Below, in pieces: positions 54,400 to 64,000 of a stretch of DNA of 64,000 nucleotides. The stretch comes from Holothuria scabra (lineage: Eukaryota; Echinodermata; Holothuroidea; Aspidochirotida; Holothuriidae), in contig CM074187.1 of the NCBI GenBank assembly GCA_037179385.1, positions 16,679,450 through 16,743,449 on the forward strand, in the 5' to 3' direction. The translations under genes were made by a program, and so were the position numbers. Every line of letters starts with the position of its first letter. Position 1 is the first letter of the stretch. The notes beneath the pieces were generated by a model. The model had not been told where the DNA came from and made no database searches. It saw only the letters and a program-made list of their open reading frames with translations.

Positions 54400-56130
54400 T
54401 GCTTGTTTACACGATATCTTGAGAAGCAAAAATCTTTCAGTTCTCAAACTTGGTACACATATACCCCATACTAAGAGGATGAACCCTATTCATTTTAGTT
54501 GAGGTCAAAGGTCATTTGGGGTCACGTGGGGTCAAACCCCGAAATCCTTGTTTGCACGATATCTCATGGTAGGAAACTTGGATTAATTTCAAACTTGATA
54601 TGTTGATGCGTTATAATGTGAGGAAGAACCTGATATATTTTCGTGGAGGTCATAGGTCATTTGGGGTCACGTGGGGTCAAACCCCGAAATCCTTGTTTGC
54701 ACGATATCTCATGGCAGGAAACTTGGATTCCTTTCAAACTTGATATGTTGATGCGTTATAATTTGAGGAAGAACCCGATACATTTTCGTGGAGGTCAAAG
54801 GTAATTTGGGGTCACATGGGGTCAAACCCCGAAATCCTTGTTTACACTGTATCTCAAGGTAGGAAACTCGGATTAATTTCAAACTTGATATGTTGATGCG
54901 TTATGATGTAGGGAAGGATCCTTTTGACTTTGGTGGAGGTCGAAGGTCATTTGGGGTCATATGGGGTCAAACCCTGAAATCCTTTTTTTACAAGATATCT
55001 CATGGTAGCTAACTTGGATTAATTTCAAACTTGATATGTTGATGTGTTATTATGTAAGAAAAAACCCTAGTGATTTTGGTGGAGGTCAAAGGTCATTTGG
55101 GGTCACATATGGGGTCAAACCCTGAAATCCTTGTTTACATGATACATCATGGTAGGAAACTTGGCTTCATTTCAAACATGATATGTTGATGCGTTATTAT
55201 GTAAGAAAAACCCCATTGATTTTGGTGGAGGTCATAGGTCATTTGGGGTCACATGGGGTCAAACCCCGAAATCCTTGTTTACATGATACATCATGGTAGG
55301 AAATTTGGATTCATTTCAATCTTGATAGGTTGATGCGTTATTATGTAAGAAAGAACCCTATGATTTTGGTGGAGGTCAAAGGTCATTTGGGGTCACGTGG
55401 GGTCAAACCCCGAAATCCTTGTTTACACGATATCTCATGGTAGAAAACTTGGATTAATTTCAAACTTGATATGTTGATGCTTTATGATGTAAGAAAAACC
55501 CTATTGATTTTGGTGGAGGTCAAAATCCTTTGGGGTCATATGGGGTCAAACCCCGAAATCCTGGTTTACACTATATCTCAAGTTAGGAAACTTTGATTCA
55601 TTTCAAACTTGCTATGTTGATGCGTTATTATGTAACCCTATTGATTTTGGTAGAGGTCTAAGGTCATTTGGGGTCAAAGGGGGTCAAACTCATGAAAACT
55701 TGTTTACAGTAGGATAGCTCAAGGTATGAAATGTGGATGGATTTCATAATTAGTATGTGGATGAATTATGGTGAGAAGATGGTCTGTATAAGGTTAAGGT
55801 TTTTTTGTGGAGTTGAAAGGACATCTGGGGCATGATCGGTCAAACTTTGAAAAACTTGTCAAAATGGGATATCTCAAGGTAGGAGACTTGGATGGATTTC
55901 CTAATTAGTATGTGGATGTGTGATAATGAGTTGAAAGTAATGTACCTGTTGTTTTTGATGGAGGTCAATGTTCATGTGGTATCACCTGGCATCAAACTCT
56001 GAAAACCTTGTTTGCAGAATATCTTAAAGGCACAGTATGAAATTTGGCTTTTTGAATATAGAAATGTTATGGCCGAAAGAAAAACCAGTTACTTATAGGT
56101 GGAGTCAAAGGTCACTTTGGGTCACCAGTT
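54400..56130 (+). repeat. satellite array, about 146-bp unit, about 12 copies
   Basis: Units carry GGTGGAGGTCAAAGGTCATT, then TGGGGTCACATGGGGTCAAA and CCCCGAAATCCTTGTTTACA, followed by a 70-bp AT-rich part ('cttgatatgttgatgcgtta'). Cores recur at about 54502, 54647, 54792, 54938, 55083, 55228, 55373, 55518, 55653, 55805, 55955 and 56101. The middle copies are most alike and both edges are decayed, as expected for unequal exchange. AGGTCAAAGGTCA (54502-54514, 55083-55095, 55373-55385) is a perfect DR1 nuclear-receptor half-site pair. Confidence 0.93.
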
Positions 56131-57520
56131 GTTACAAGAAATGAAGCATTTTATTGAAAAGAACATGTATGTATCATCGAAACCTCAATGCATTTTTGCA
56201 TTCTGGTTTATTTTTTTTATTTTTTTGTTCTTTTTCTTTCTTTTTTTGAGCTTCCCTAATGTGTAGCGAATTTTTGTTGTTTTCTTGCTGATGTTTCATG
56301 TAAAATTTTTCCGCTACAGTGATGTTTCTTTTTTCGGGCATATATTTTTAAGTTTCGGGCACTCTTAGGAGTTTTCTGAGCAATTAAAACCATGACAACT
56401 TCGAAAACTTAAGTGGCTGCCCGAGTATTTTCAAAATTCCTGCCCGAATTTTAGATCTTGTGAAAATTGGGAGGACGGGCAGCCTGCCCTGTCCCCCTTC
56501 TAGTACGCTTATGGCAAGGCCTCTACATTAACTGGTCTTTTGTATTTTGGATACCTTTTCTTGAGCTTTGATCCAGATAGCTGTTCATCAAGAACTGGCC
56601 CAATGGGAGTAGCTAAAGTATCCTGAACTGAAGCCCCAGACTTTTGGCAAGCTCCAAACGTGATGCAATACCGTGACCTTGGAAAAGAGTTGCATGAGAA
56701 CCGTTTAACTCTCATCTTCGTTCATTTCAAAAGGATGCGTAGACATTTTCGAAATTACGTTCTCTTTACGAGCCTAGCCTATCAGCAAAATATCTTCACT
56801 TCATGGCTGGTTGAAATAAACTGAAGCTAACTGGTATTCTCCAGGAGATTATTTACGCGTGCAAGCCTGTCACATGGCCCGGAAATCCTTGAACCATTTT
56901 TGCATGGCTATAGTCTTTGTACATGACGGTATATTGCAGCGAATTTCTGTGCGCAACCATGCGTTGCCTTTACACCATCAACATTGTAACAATTGACTAG
57001 TAACATCCAAAATTAAATGGTGATATGCCTATACGTAACGGTTAGAAGTAAGAAGGTTGGGAGAACTGCAACTGTTTGGCAGTCTGTGGTGATGAACCGT
57101 GCATACGGCCATAAAAAAGGGAATGAAAGGACCATTTTAATCCACATAAGAACTTTCATGTAAGCCATAGGACAACTAGTCTGCCTAGCGTCTCTGTGGC
57201 TGCACCCCCTTTAGACTGCCGCCTCTCAGGTTTTTTCGCAGTGATTAGCTGAACGAAAAGACTTCGTCTGCTCAGTCGGCTTTAGGACAGTCTTTTTCCT
57301 TGGCTTGGCATCTAACTTTCCTGGAATAGTCCCACCCCAAGGTATCGGCGTACTCTACGAAAAGCAAGCCTACCAAACCTTTTCCACATTAGCGTGGTTG
57401 GTCAGTTGCTGCCAAGTTTTGATTGACATAGTTAAGGCGGCAAAACGGTTTAAAATATGATTCTGATACAATCTGTATTTATTGAAGGCCTACACCAGAT
57501 GACAATCAAGAGAATTCTTG
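56131..57520. other. unassigned
   Basis: T-rich just after the satellite, then mixed sequence. The minus-strand frame 56715-56509 (RYCITFGACQKSGASVQDTL) is not recognised. The poly-C-containing 'CGGGCAGCCTGCCCTGTCCCCC' at about 56475 looks like the inner side of a MITE terminus. Confidence 0.35.
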
Positions 57521-57524
57521 AGAA

Positions 57525-58130
57525 ATTTTGCTTTGACCTGCACGTCGGGTGACCCGAAACCAATAGATAGAAACCAACAATCAATGGTCCGTCATTCCTA
57601 TCTTGAGTTCATATCACTTTTACCACCAATTTTCGAGGGTTTTGCAGTTTAACAGCCGTTGATATCAACTTACCTTTGGCTTCCTCCAAAAACTAGAGGG
57701 TCCTTCCCTCCATCTTAATGGACCCATTTACACGGTTTTTGCAGTTTTACCTCTGATTAGCTTAAATGTCATTTGACCGCTCTTCCTCTCAAATCTACAA
57801 ACCACATAAAATGTTTTCAAAACTGCTACTTTGAAATACTGAGGTAACAAACGTTTCAGGGCTGCAGCCAGGTAAGGCACTTGAGGGGCGAAATAAGCCA
57901 AAATGTAATTAGCTAACTTCAAACTCTCTAAAACCAAATCTGGAAAGTATATGTGATTCCTCCCTTGAGATATCATATTTTATTGGTTTCGAGTTTTGAC
58001 CTCTGGTAACCACAAATGGTCTTTGACCTCCAACAAAACAATAAGGTCATTCATCTCAACATGATTAAGCCTTATAACGAGTACAAAAAGCGTCGGTCAT
58101 TCCTACCTTGAGATATTGGTTTTACAAGCA
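57525..58130. repeat. dispersed relatives of the satellite unit, reverse orientation
   Basis: Four spaced remnants: TTTGACCTGCACGTCGGGTGACC (trimmed core TTTGACCTG...GGTGACC), TTTTACCTCTGATTAGC, TTTTGACCTCTGGTAACC and GGTCTTTGACCTCCAACAAA, each followed by similar AT-rich text ('cttacctttgg', 'tcctaccttgagatat'). Period about 150-220 bp, orientation opposite to the 54.4-56.1 kb array. Confidence 0.55.
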
Positions 58131-58804
58131 GTGCCAAGAACGTACGCACTTAATGCTCTAGCGGCGCATTGAAACACTTCCGAGTCCAGGTAAAGAAACC
58201 GTCGAATTCACTCCAGCACGTGGATGTCTGAAGGGAGGAAAATCACGAACTGCCATGATGGCCTTGCGGGACGGGGGAGGAGGACGTAGGCTGCAGTCCC
58301 CCAATGGGCCCAAACATTGTTGGGCAGACTTCGGTGCCTCAGTCGGAAAGGGATCTTAGGGGCAGGGGAAAAGACTGCCCACCCAAATTTCCGTAGAATC
58401 TAAAATTCGGGAAGAAATTTGGGGAAAAATTATAAAAATAAAAAAAAATATATAAAAATGGCATCTTTTTTTCAGGAAATAACTAAGCGTGCCCGAATCT
58501 TAAAAAGGTATGATACCGGAAAAGGAACGGAACGCTATAGTCGCCCTAAACTTTAATGGAAAATCGACGGGTTTCCAAAAATCGCTATTCATTCGGGCAG
58601 CGCAAAAAGTTATTAGTTTTACTACACAGCCTTCCACAACACAATGCCCTAAATGGTCGAATATCCATTTTTTCAAGCATTTGAAACAATTGGAAATTTG
58701 AAAAATAAAGAGCATCATAATCAGGGTAACATACTTATGAAAAATCTTAGAGATAAAAGGTCGCAACACATTTCGGAAGCCTGTCGCTTAAAAGAAACAA
58801 AGAT

Positions 58805-58960
58805 TTTCCTTAAGTCCCCTCGACCCTCTGCAAAGGACCGTTCGGCGAAATCAAACTTTAACTGCTTCCCGATTCCCGAAGAAGCTAGTACGTCCACTGA
58901 AGGACAATACGTGACAAACCTCACCGCCCTTAGACCATTTACATTATTGGTCAGTCATGT
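58805..58960. repeat. dispersed repeat family E copy 2
   Basis: Matches 21126-21260: 'AAGTCCCCTCGACCCTCTGC', 'GACCGTTCGGCGAAATCAAA', 'GTCCACTGAAGGACAATACG', 'TTAGACCATTTACATTA'. The minus-strand peptide VTYCPSVD..ASSG is shared by both copies. Confidence 0.7.
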
Positions 58961-59339
58961 ATGGCTCCATTCTGGACTTGATGAAACGAACAGATACTAC
59001 ACAAGATCACCAAAAGGCCGAGAAGTGATCATTCTTCAGCTTTGTAAATCTTGTGCATAATACCCGAAATGGCCGATTATTTTAAATACTTTCAATTTTT
59101 GCCTCCAAAATCAGTGAGCGATATATATTTAATGGTTAAAATATTCGGGCGAATTGGATTTATCCAAGAGTCGCAATAGAGTAAAAACCATTAGCATATT
59201 TTCAATTTCGTTGTATATTTTTTTCCAACGAAAAAGACTACTTCATCCAATGGTAAACTAGTGGTACATTTTATACGGTATTTTTTCTGATCACTGACTC
59301 AGGTACCGTAATTGCTGATTTTTTCTATTATTTCAAATG

Positions 59340-59620
59340 AAAACTAGAAATAGCGACTGCTCAGATCCTCCTAATAAACCTGGAAAATACCATTTCCGGC
59401 TGCATAAAGGCTCTAATTTTAATAATTTTCTATATGCTTTAAACTTTTTGGCAAAAGAAAACTGAAAAAAGCGAATTCTAAAATTCCCCATGTAAGTCTA
59501 CGTACTAAATGCCGTTTTCGACTGTCTGAGGGGTACGATTTTCAAAGTTTTCTGTACGCCCTGCGCCAACTTTAGGTGGCGCTCCGCTTAGATGGTCGTT
59601 CGGGCAGAATTACATTTTTC
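59340..59620. repeat. dispersed repeat family C copy
   Basis: CCTGCGCCAACTTTAGGTGG then CGCTCCGCTTAGATGG, preceded by two tandem 'AAAATrCC(A/G)TTTyCG' blocks, colinear with 3900-4250 and with the start of the 1117-bp unit. Confidence 0.55.
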
Positions 59621-60037
59621 GGGAGAAAAATCTTCTGCCCTAAAACCGGAATCCCTCTCGTAAGCCTATGACAGAGATTTTGCCCTGGTTTCTGATCTGG
59701 AGTCAGACAAACAGTCACCGCCCGCATGAGAGAAAGTCCCGTACGACCATGGTTGTCACGTGACAAACCTCATCGAAGTGGCAGAATTTTTGGGTAGCTA
59801 CGCCAATCACGAGCCCTTCGTGAGCAAGGAAGGAAGTGCGAGGGTCGAACTCTCTGGAAGTCACGTGCCAAGGCAGTTTTTGTGAGTTCACACATACACA
59901 CATGTTATTACAATCGCATAGATTTCTTGCCTTCCTTCGACAAGGAATCACAAACGTGATACGAGCTTTATAAACGTTACCGGGAAGCAATACGTGAACC
60001 ATGAAGACGAGTGGATCATTAATAGTAATCACATCAC

Positions 60038-60947
60038 TATGGCACGCCAAAAGGCTCACCAAATATGATGATGTTCTAAAAATACACGTTCATGTACTAA
60101 AATTACACGTTCATGTACTAAAATTACACGTTCATGTACCAAAAATATAAGATGATGTACTAACTTCATATGATCATGATGTAAATTTACACCATCATGT
60201 ACTAAAACCATAAGTTCATCATGTTAAATGTTACGTTGTACATGTAAAATCACACGTTGTACATCTTAAAACACACGTTGTACATGTAAAAACGTAAGAT
60301 CATCATGTTATTATTGTCTCTTCCGCACGCCATACAGAGTGAGCCTTTCGGCGTACCAGAAGTCCGCCAAAAGGCTCACCGAATTTGATGTAGTAAAAGT
60401 ACACGTTCATGTACTAACTGCTTACGATCATGTACAAATTTCATACGTTCATGTACTGATTTCATACGATCATGTACTAAATGTCAGTACATGATCGTAA
60501 GAAATCAGTACATGATCGTATGAAATCAGTACATGAACGTATGAAATCAGTACATGAACGTATGAAATTTGTACATGATCGTAAGCAGTTAGTACATGAA
60601 CGTGTACTTTTACTACATCAAATTCGGTGAGCCTTTTGGCGGACTTCTGGTACGCCGAAAGGCTCACTCTGTATGGCGTGCGGAAGAGACAATAATAACA
60701 TGATGATCTTACGTTTTTACATGTACAACGTGTGTTTTAAGATGTACAACGTGTGATTTTACATGTACAACGTAACGTTTAACATGATGAACTTATGGTT
60801 TTAGTACATGATGGTGTAAATTTACATCATGATCATATGAAGTTAGTACATCATCTTATATTTTTGGTACATGAACGTGTAATTTTAGTACATGAACGTG
60901 TATTTTTAGAACATCATCATATTTGGCGAGCCTTTTGGCGTGCCATA
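60038..60947. mobile_element. 910-bp near-perfect foldback element
   Basis: TATGGCACGCCAAAAGGCTC at the left and its exact complement at the right, with CATCAC directly outside both (60032-60037 and 60948-60953). Arms of about 443 and 459 bp are almost identical; the right arm has about one extra 16-23 bp unit near the centre (about 60489). Arms consist of degenerate repeats of 'TACATGAACGTGTAATTTTAG' type, plus an inner copy of the terminal motif AAGGCTCACC. Such arm identity means a recent origin or active correction. Confidence 0.92.
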
Positions 60948-61755
60948 CATCACAAGTCCAAAGTTCATTACATGGAAAATAGTGATTCCGTGGTCACACC
61001 ATATACAACTGATATGTCACCTGACCGCTGGTTGATAGCTAAATCGCAAATTGTATGATGTGCACGGAGATCTGCTTTTCTATGATCGCGTCATCAAACG
61101 CTAATCATGGACAGAGGTATAACCTTATAACCCAAGTGTCATCCGGCTACACTTACCAATTGGAAAAGCTAAGCGACATATGTTTTTAAGAATTTAAACT
61201 AATGCCCTTTAATCCTTGTTTAAACATTTGGCCCACTTTTGAAAAGTAAGATCATTACAAAAATCAAACAAATATAAAATCTTGGCTTTTCTTTTTTTAA
61301 TGGTCTGTTGATATGTAACAAAACAAATGGTAGAAAATTGCACCAGATTATTGCTTCAACAAAAGGTCACGATTAGAGACAAATGTGAGAAACAGTTTAA
61401 AATAGACATTTCTTAGAAATTTTACATTTAGCTCTACCATCCAATATCAGACTACAACCGTGATGATATTTGCTGGCCAACTTGAGATTGTGATGAACAA
61501 GCAAAAAGCCAAGCAGGAATGCTATCTGACCCTTTTCATTCTAGATTCGAGGTTATCCTTTATTTGAAGTTGTGGACATCCGACCCATTACTGTTATATC
61601 TGAAATACACACTAATATGTTGGTTGATCGACTTTGTGATCATAACGTTGCTTGTACTATAGGATCATCCATCAGAATTCTTTCAAGTTCAACGTTTTCG
61701 GAGGAAATGTGTACATAGCAATTAATTTTCATTTGAGCACATAAGTGAAAAGGAA
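60948..61755. other. 3' flank of ENPP-B
   Basis: AT-rich, no coding exon seen; holds the likely poly(A) signal of ENPP-B at 61559-61564. Confidence 0.5.
61559..61564 (-). terminator. AATAAA poly(A) signal candidate of ENPP-B
   Basis: Minus-strand AATAAA about 190 nt past the ENPP-B stop codon. Confidence 0.45.
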
Positions 61756-61983
61756 TCATTCCCATTTGTTCGTGACATTATCTTTCTTCTTGGAGAACAC
61801 TGGTAAAATAAACAAACAGCAAACAGCGAAGATTGAACATGTAACAATTATTGCTACGTCACTTCCAAGGAATATTTCGCCTTCTGCAGAATTTTTCATC
61901 ATATCTTTATATCTATGAAAGGATCCATTATTTGGTGCAGCTTTGATGTTGAGAATGTCACAAACCATTTGGTAAATGTCAAC
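61756..61983 (-). CDS. ENPP-B last exon, membrane anchor
   Basis: Acceptor ACTCGTTGACAG, then VDIYQMVCDILNIKAAPNNG, a linker, the helix VAIIVTCSIFAVCCLFILPV and a basic tail ending at NKWE with a stop at 61756. About 60% identical to ENPP-A exon 6 up to APNNGS and unlike it in the anchor. Confidence 0.9.
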   Translation of the reverse strand, partial: VDIYQMVCDILNIKAAPNNGSFHRYKDMMKNSAEGEIFLGSDVAIIVTCSIFAVCCLFILPVFSKKKDNVTNKWE

Positions 61984-62711
61984 CTGTCAACGAGTAAAAA
62001 AAAACACATGAAACAGTTGTCAGCTGCATTAATATTATAAAAAAATAAGACTGTGTATACATAAAACGTAGCACCCCCTCACAGAAATATCAGAGTGACA
62101 CCGTTACAAACTGACATAAAATTCACTGAATTTTCTGAAAACTGTTACGTTTTTCCACAAACTTAATAAAAAATGGTCAAACTTAGGCATTCCCCTTATC
62201 TTGCATACAGATAGGCCTAATTGTTTTTTAACGAAATATTAATGATTCAATTCGGATTTCAAAAGTTTGTGGCAACGCACTTTTCCAAATCAAATTACCC
62301 ACAAGGGTTGCAAGCTGGGGTACACAAAATTCAATATTTTAACTCACCGGGTAATTATTGGGCGTGAAGCTTGACCTATTATGCTAATTGTAAGCATTGT
62401 TATGTGGTAGTATCATCCAGCACCCTTGTCAAAGCATTTATTTCAACTTACTACGTCATTTTAAGAAAATCTAATCCACCAACGATACTTGAAATAAACA
62501 CAAACTTATCAACAAATCTCTCTCTCATTCACTGTTCAAAACAAAATCAAAATTGACTGATATGAAAACTTACGTTATTTATTGGTCTAGCTCTATAGCT
62601 GGTCTTGAAAGATGGGCCCATGGCGTAAAATATGGGTTTCATTTCCATGTATTGATTGTCATACCCGTGATCCGATTGGGAGATGAGATTATCCCTTGAA
62701 GGATCAAAGTT
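61756..62711 (-). CDS. ENPP-B, paralogue of ENPP-A, last two exons (5' part beyond the window)
   Basis: Two exons, 62711-62574 and 61983-61756, joined in phase 0 by GT-AG introns, encode the C-terminal 121 residues of an ENPP4/5-like ectophosphodiesterase. Intron position, phase and the 138-nt exon length are identical to ENPP-A, showing tandem duplication. The His ligand (SDHGYD) is intact, and the C-terminus carries a hydrophobic anchor. No homologue of ENPP-A exon 4 lies between 62712 and 64000, so the upstream intron exceeds 1.3 kb and the catalytic site cannot be judged here. Confidence 0.88.
62574..62711 (-). CDS. ENPP-B penultimate exon
   Basis: Acceptor CATGATTAACAG, donor GTAAGT, 138 nt. 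It encodes NFDPSRDNLISQSDHGYDNQ and YMEMKPIFYAMGPSFK, matching ENPP-A exon 5 residue for residue in the HGYD and 'FYAxGPSFK' motifs. Confidence 0.92.
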
Positions 62712-62894
62712 CTGTTAATCATGGATGGAAACAAATGCAAAAGCTCACAATGTTGTAAAAGTAAATTTATGTCCTCAGAGGTACGGTACGGTAAAATAAA
62801 GTTAAGAGTCATCCATAAGAAACGTTATCCCCGGAAAACTACTCTTTTTCAATGAGGTCACGGGAGTTCGCAATAAGTCTCAAGAGCTCTATAG

Positions 62895-63315
62895 GCCGGT
62901 TTAAGATACGGTCACACTACAACGAATTAAGATCGGATTCTGATCTGATTACTGTGAGTTTTCATTAAAATCTGCTCCATTTCTGCCGGACAAGAACCCC
63001 AAATATATGATTCTGTGTAAATATATGACTTGTATCGCAGCAATATGAAATTTACGTTTGTACTAATTATTTCTTGCGTCATATTGATAGACAGCTTCAA
63101 TAGGACTACGCGTGTCCAATAAAGGGTAACTGTTGCTCCTACGTCACGAATAAGTCAGTTATCATTTCCTTACATAAACCTTTCACGCAAACCATAAATT
63201 TACACTGGTTGGTAAAGTTTTGGTTTTGATCGACTAGTGGTGGAAAAGAATTTAATCAAAACTCACAAAAATCGGATCGGAATCTTATCCTAATTCATTG
63301 CAGTGTGACACCGGC
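62895..63315. mobile_element. 421-bp MITE in the ENPP-B intron
   Basis: The left end GCCGGT...GGTCACACTACAACGAATTA pairs with the right end TAATTCATTGCAGTGTGACACCGGC. Homology continues inward (GATCGGATTCTGATC, CTGTGAGTTTTCATTAAA). The left arm has an 11-nt insertion after GCCGGT. No clear target duplication. Confidence 0.65.
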
Positions 63316-64000
63316 TGACGTCTGCAAATCTAAATATTAGGTCAAGTGAAATCAGACTGTTGGTCGCATATTGTCACTGAAGAGGACAACATGCTGGTGA
63401 TTGGAAATTTGAAAAACACGAAAACGGACTCCATACTCTTATGACTATTCTGTAAAAAAAAATGTGGCTTGTTCGTGCCCTTACATAAGTTTGCTCCAGA
63501 GGTACATCAATGTCGTCCAGTGAATTTGTGGCCATCTCTCTAGAAAATGTCAATAGGGGTTGAGCCGGTTGAGCACCGGAAAACCGAATCGTCGCAGCCT
63601 AGTAAAACCTCAACCAACAGTACATCCAACTATATAGATTTGTGGAACAGTTCATACAAGACACATTTTAGAGTTAGAGGAGACTGCGTCTAATGAAGAC
63701 CATATAAACAAGAGCCCAATGGGCACTGTGGTTCCTTGCTAGATATTATGAGAACTGTACTGTAAATTTCTGTGGCCTTACTAACATTCAACTTTTGTAA
63801 TGCTTGGTGATCCTTCAAAAACACTGCCTCATTTCCATATGTATTTATGCTTGTAATCAAATTTGATATTATCACCAATAAATGATACACAATGTGGTCA
63901 GAGAATGAAAAACACCCCTTGTATTTCTCTCACAAGTTATATTTACCTGCTCTCAAATAAAACTTGCTGTTATTTTAAAACAATCTACCACTTGTCCTGT
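63316..64000. other. ENPP-B intron sequence, right edge
   Basis: No ENPP exon or TE terminus found up to the window end. Confidence 0.5.

Noticed and set aside
54173..54474. His/Thr- and Val/Cys-rich short frames
   Set aside because: Translation of the GT microsatellite.
60470..61058. Frames reading repeats of VHVLISYDHVL type
   Set aside because: Translation of the short repeats in the foldback arms.

Overview
This is eukaryotic nuclear DNA from an invertebrate animal. Coding sequence is sparse, exons are short and split by canonical GT-AG introns, and much of the rest is DNA transposons, MITEs, a tRNA-derived SINE and a LINE fragment. The AT-rich background with scattered poly-G runs, the many 'CAGTGGCGTAGC...' hAT-type termini and stretches such as 'taggctaggcctag' suggest a marine deuterostome, possibly an echinoderm. 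That placement is an impression, not a proof.

The best-supported host genes are two head-to-tail paralogues of an ectonucleotide pyrophosphatase/phosphodiesterase (ENPP4/5-like, type I membrane protein), both on the minus strand. ENPP-A can be assembled completely as six coding exons between 23954 and 10332, giving 445 aa with a signal peptide, the alkaline-phosphatase-superfamily fold motifs and a C-terminal membrane anchor. It keeps the metal-binding Asp/His residues but reads Leu where the catalytic Thr/Ser should be. ENPP-B enters from the right edge; only its last two exons (62711-62574 and 61983-61756) are inside the window.

The left 10 kb is a stack of transposons. A 6.6 kb hAT-type element (2241-8851, perfect 8-bp target-site duplication) contains a decayed hAT transposase C-terminus and a second hAT-type element (2506-4808, also with a perfect 8-bp duplication). 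That inner element contains a TTAA-type MITE, and a 1117-bp segment spanning its right edge has been amplified to three tandem copies. A LINE 3' end, a SINE and a small MITE lie to the left; a gypsy-like gag remnant lies to the right.

From 26 to 31 kb there is a CpG-poor block that ends at a promoter-like segment with an ETS site and a good splice donor, which looks like a minus-strand transcription unit with no recognised protein. From 33 to 38.5 kb the sequence is TEs: a TTAA element with long inverted repeats, a 2 kb foldback element, a 60-bp micro-MITE and a hAT MITE. From 38.9 to about 49 kb a plus-strand unit begins at another ETS-site promoter and noncoding exon. It covers a degraded multidomain protein with zinc-finger-like cysteines, an XPG/FEN1-like nuclease signature and a C-terminal Tesmin/TSO1-type CXC cluster. 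This resembles a widespread mobile-element-associated family, possibly the Academ DNA transposon superfamily.

The right third holds a promoter-like island with YY1 and TCTCGCGAGA sites (51.2-51.5 kb), a satellite of about 146-bp units carrying perfect nuclear-receptor DR1 motifs (54.4-56.1 kb), and a near-perfect 910-bp foldback palindrome (60038-60947) just downstream of ENPP-B.
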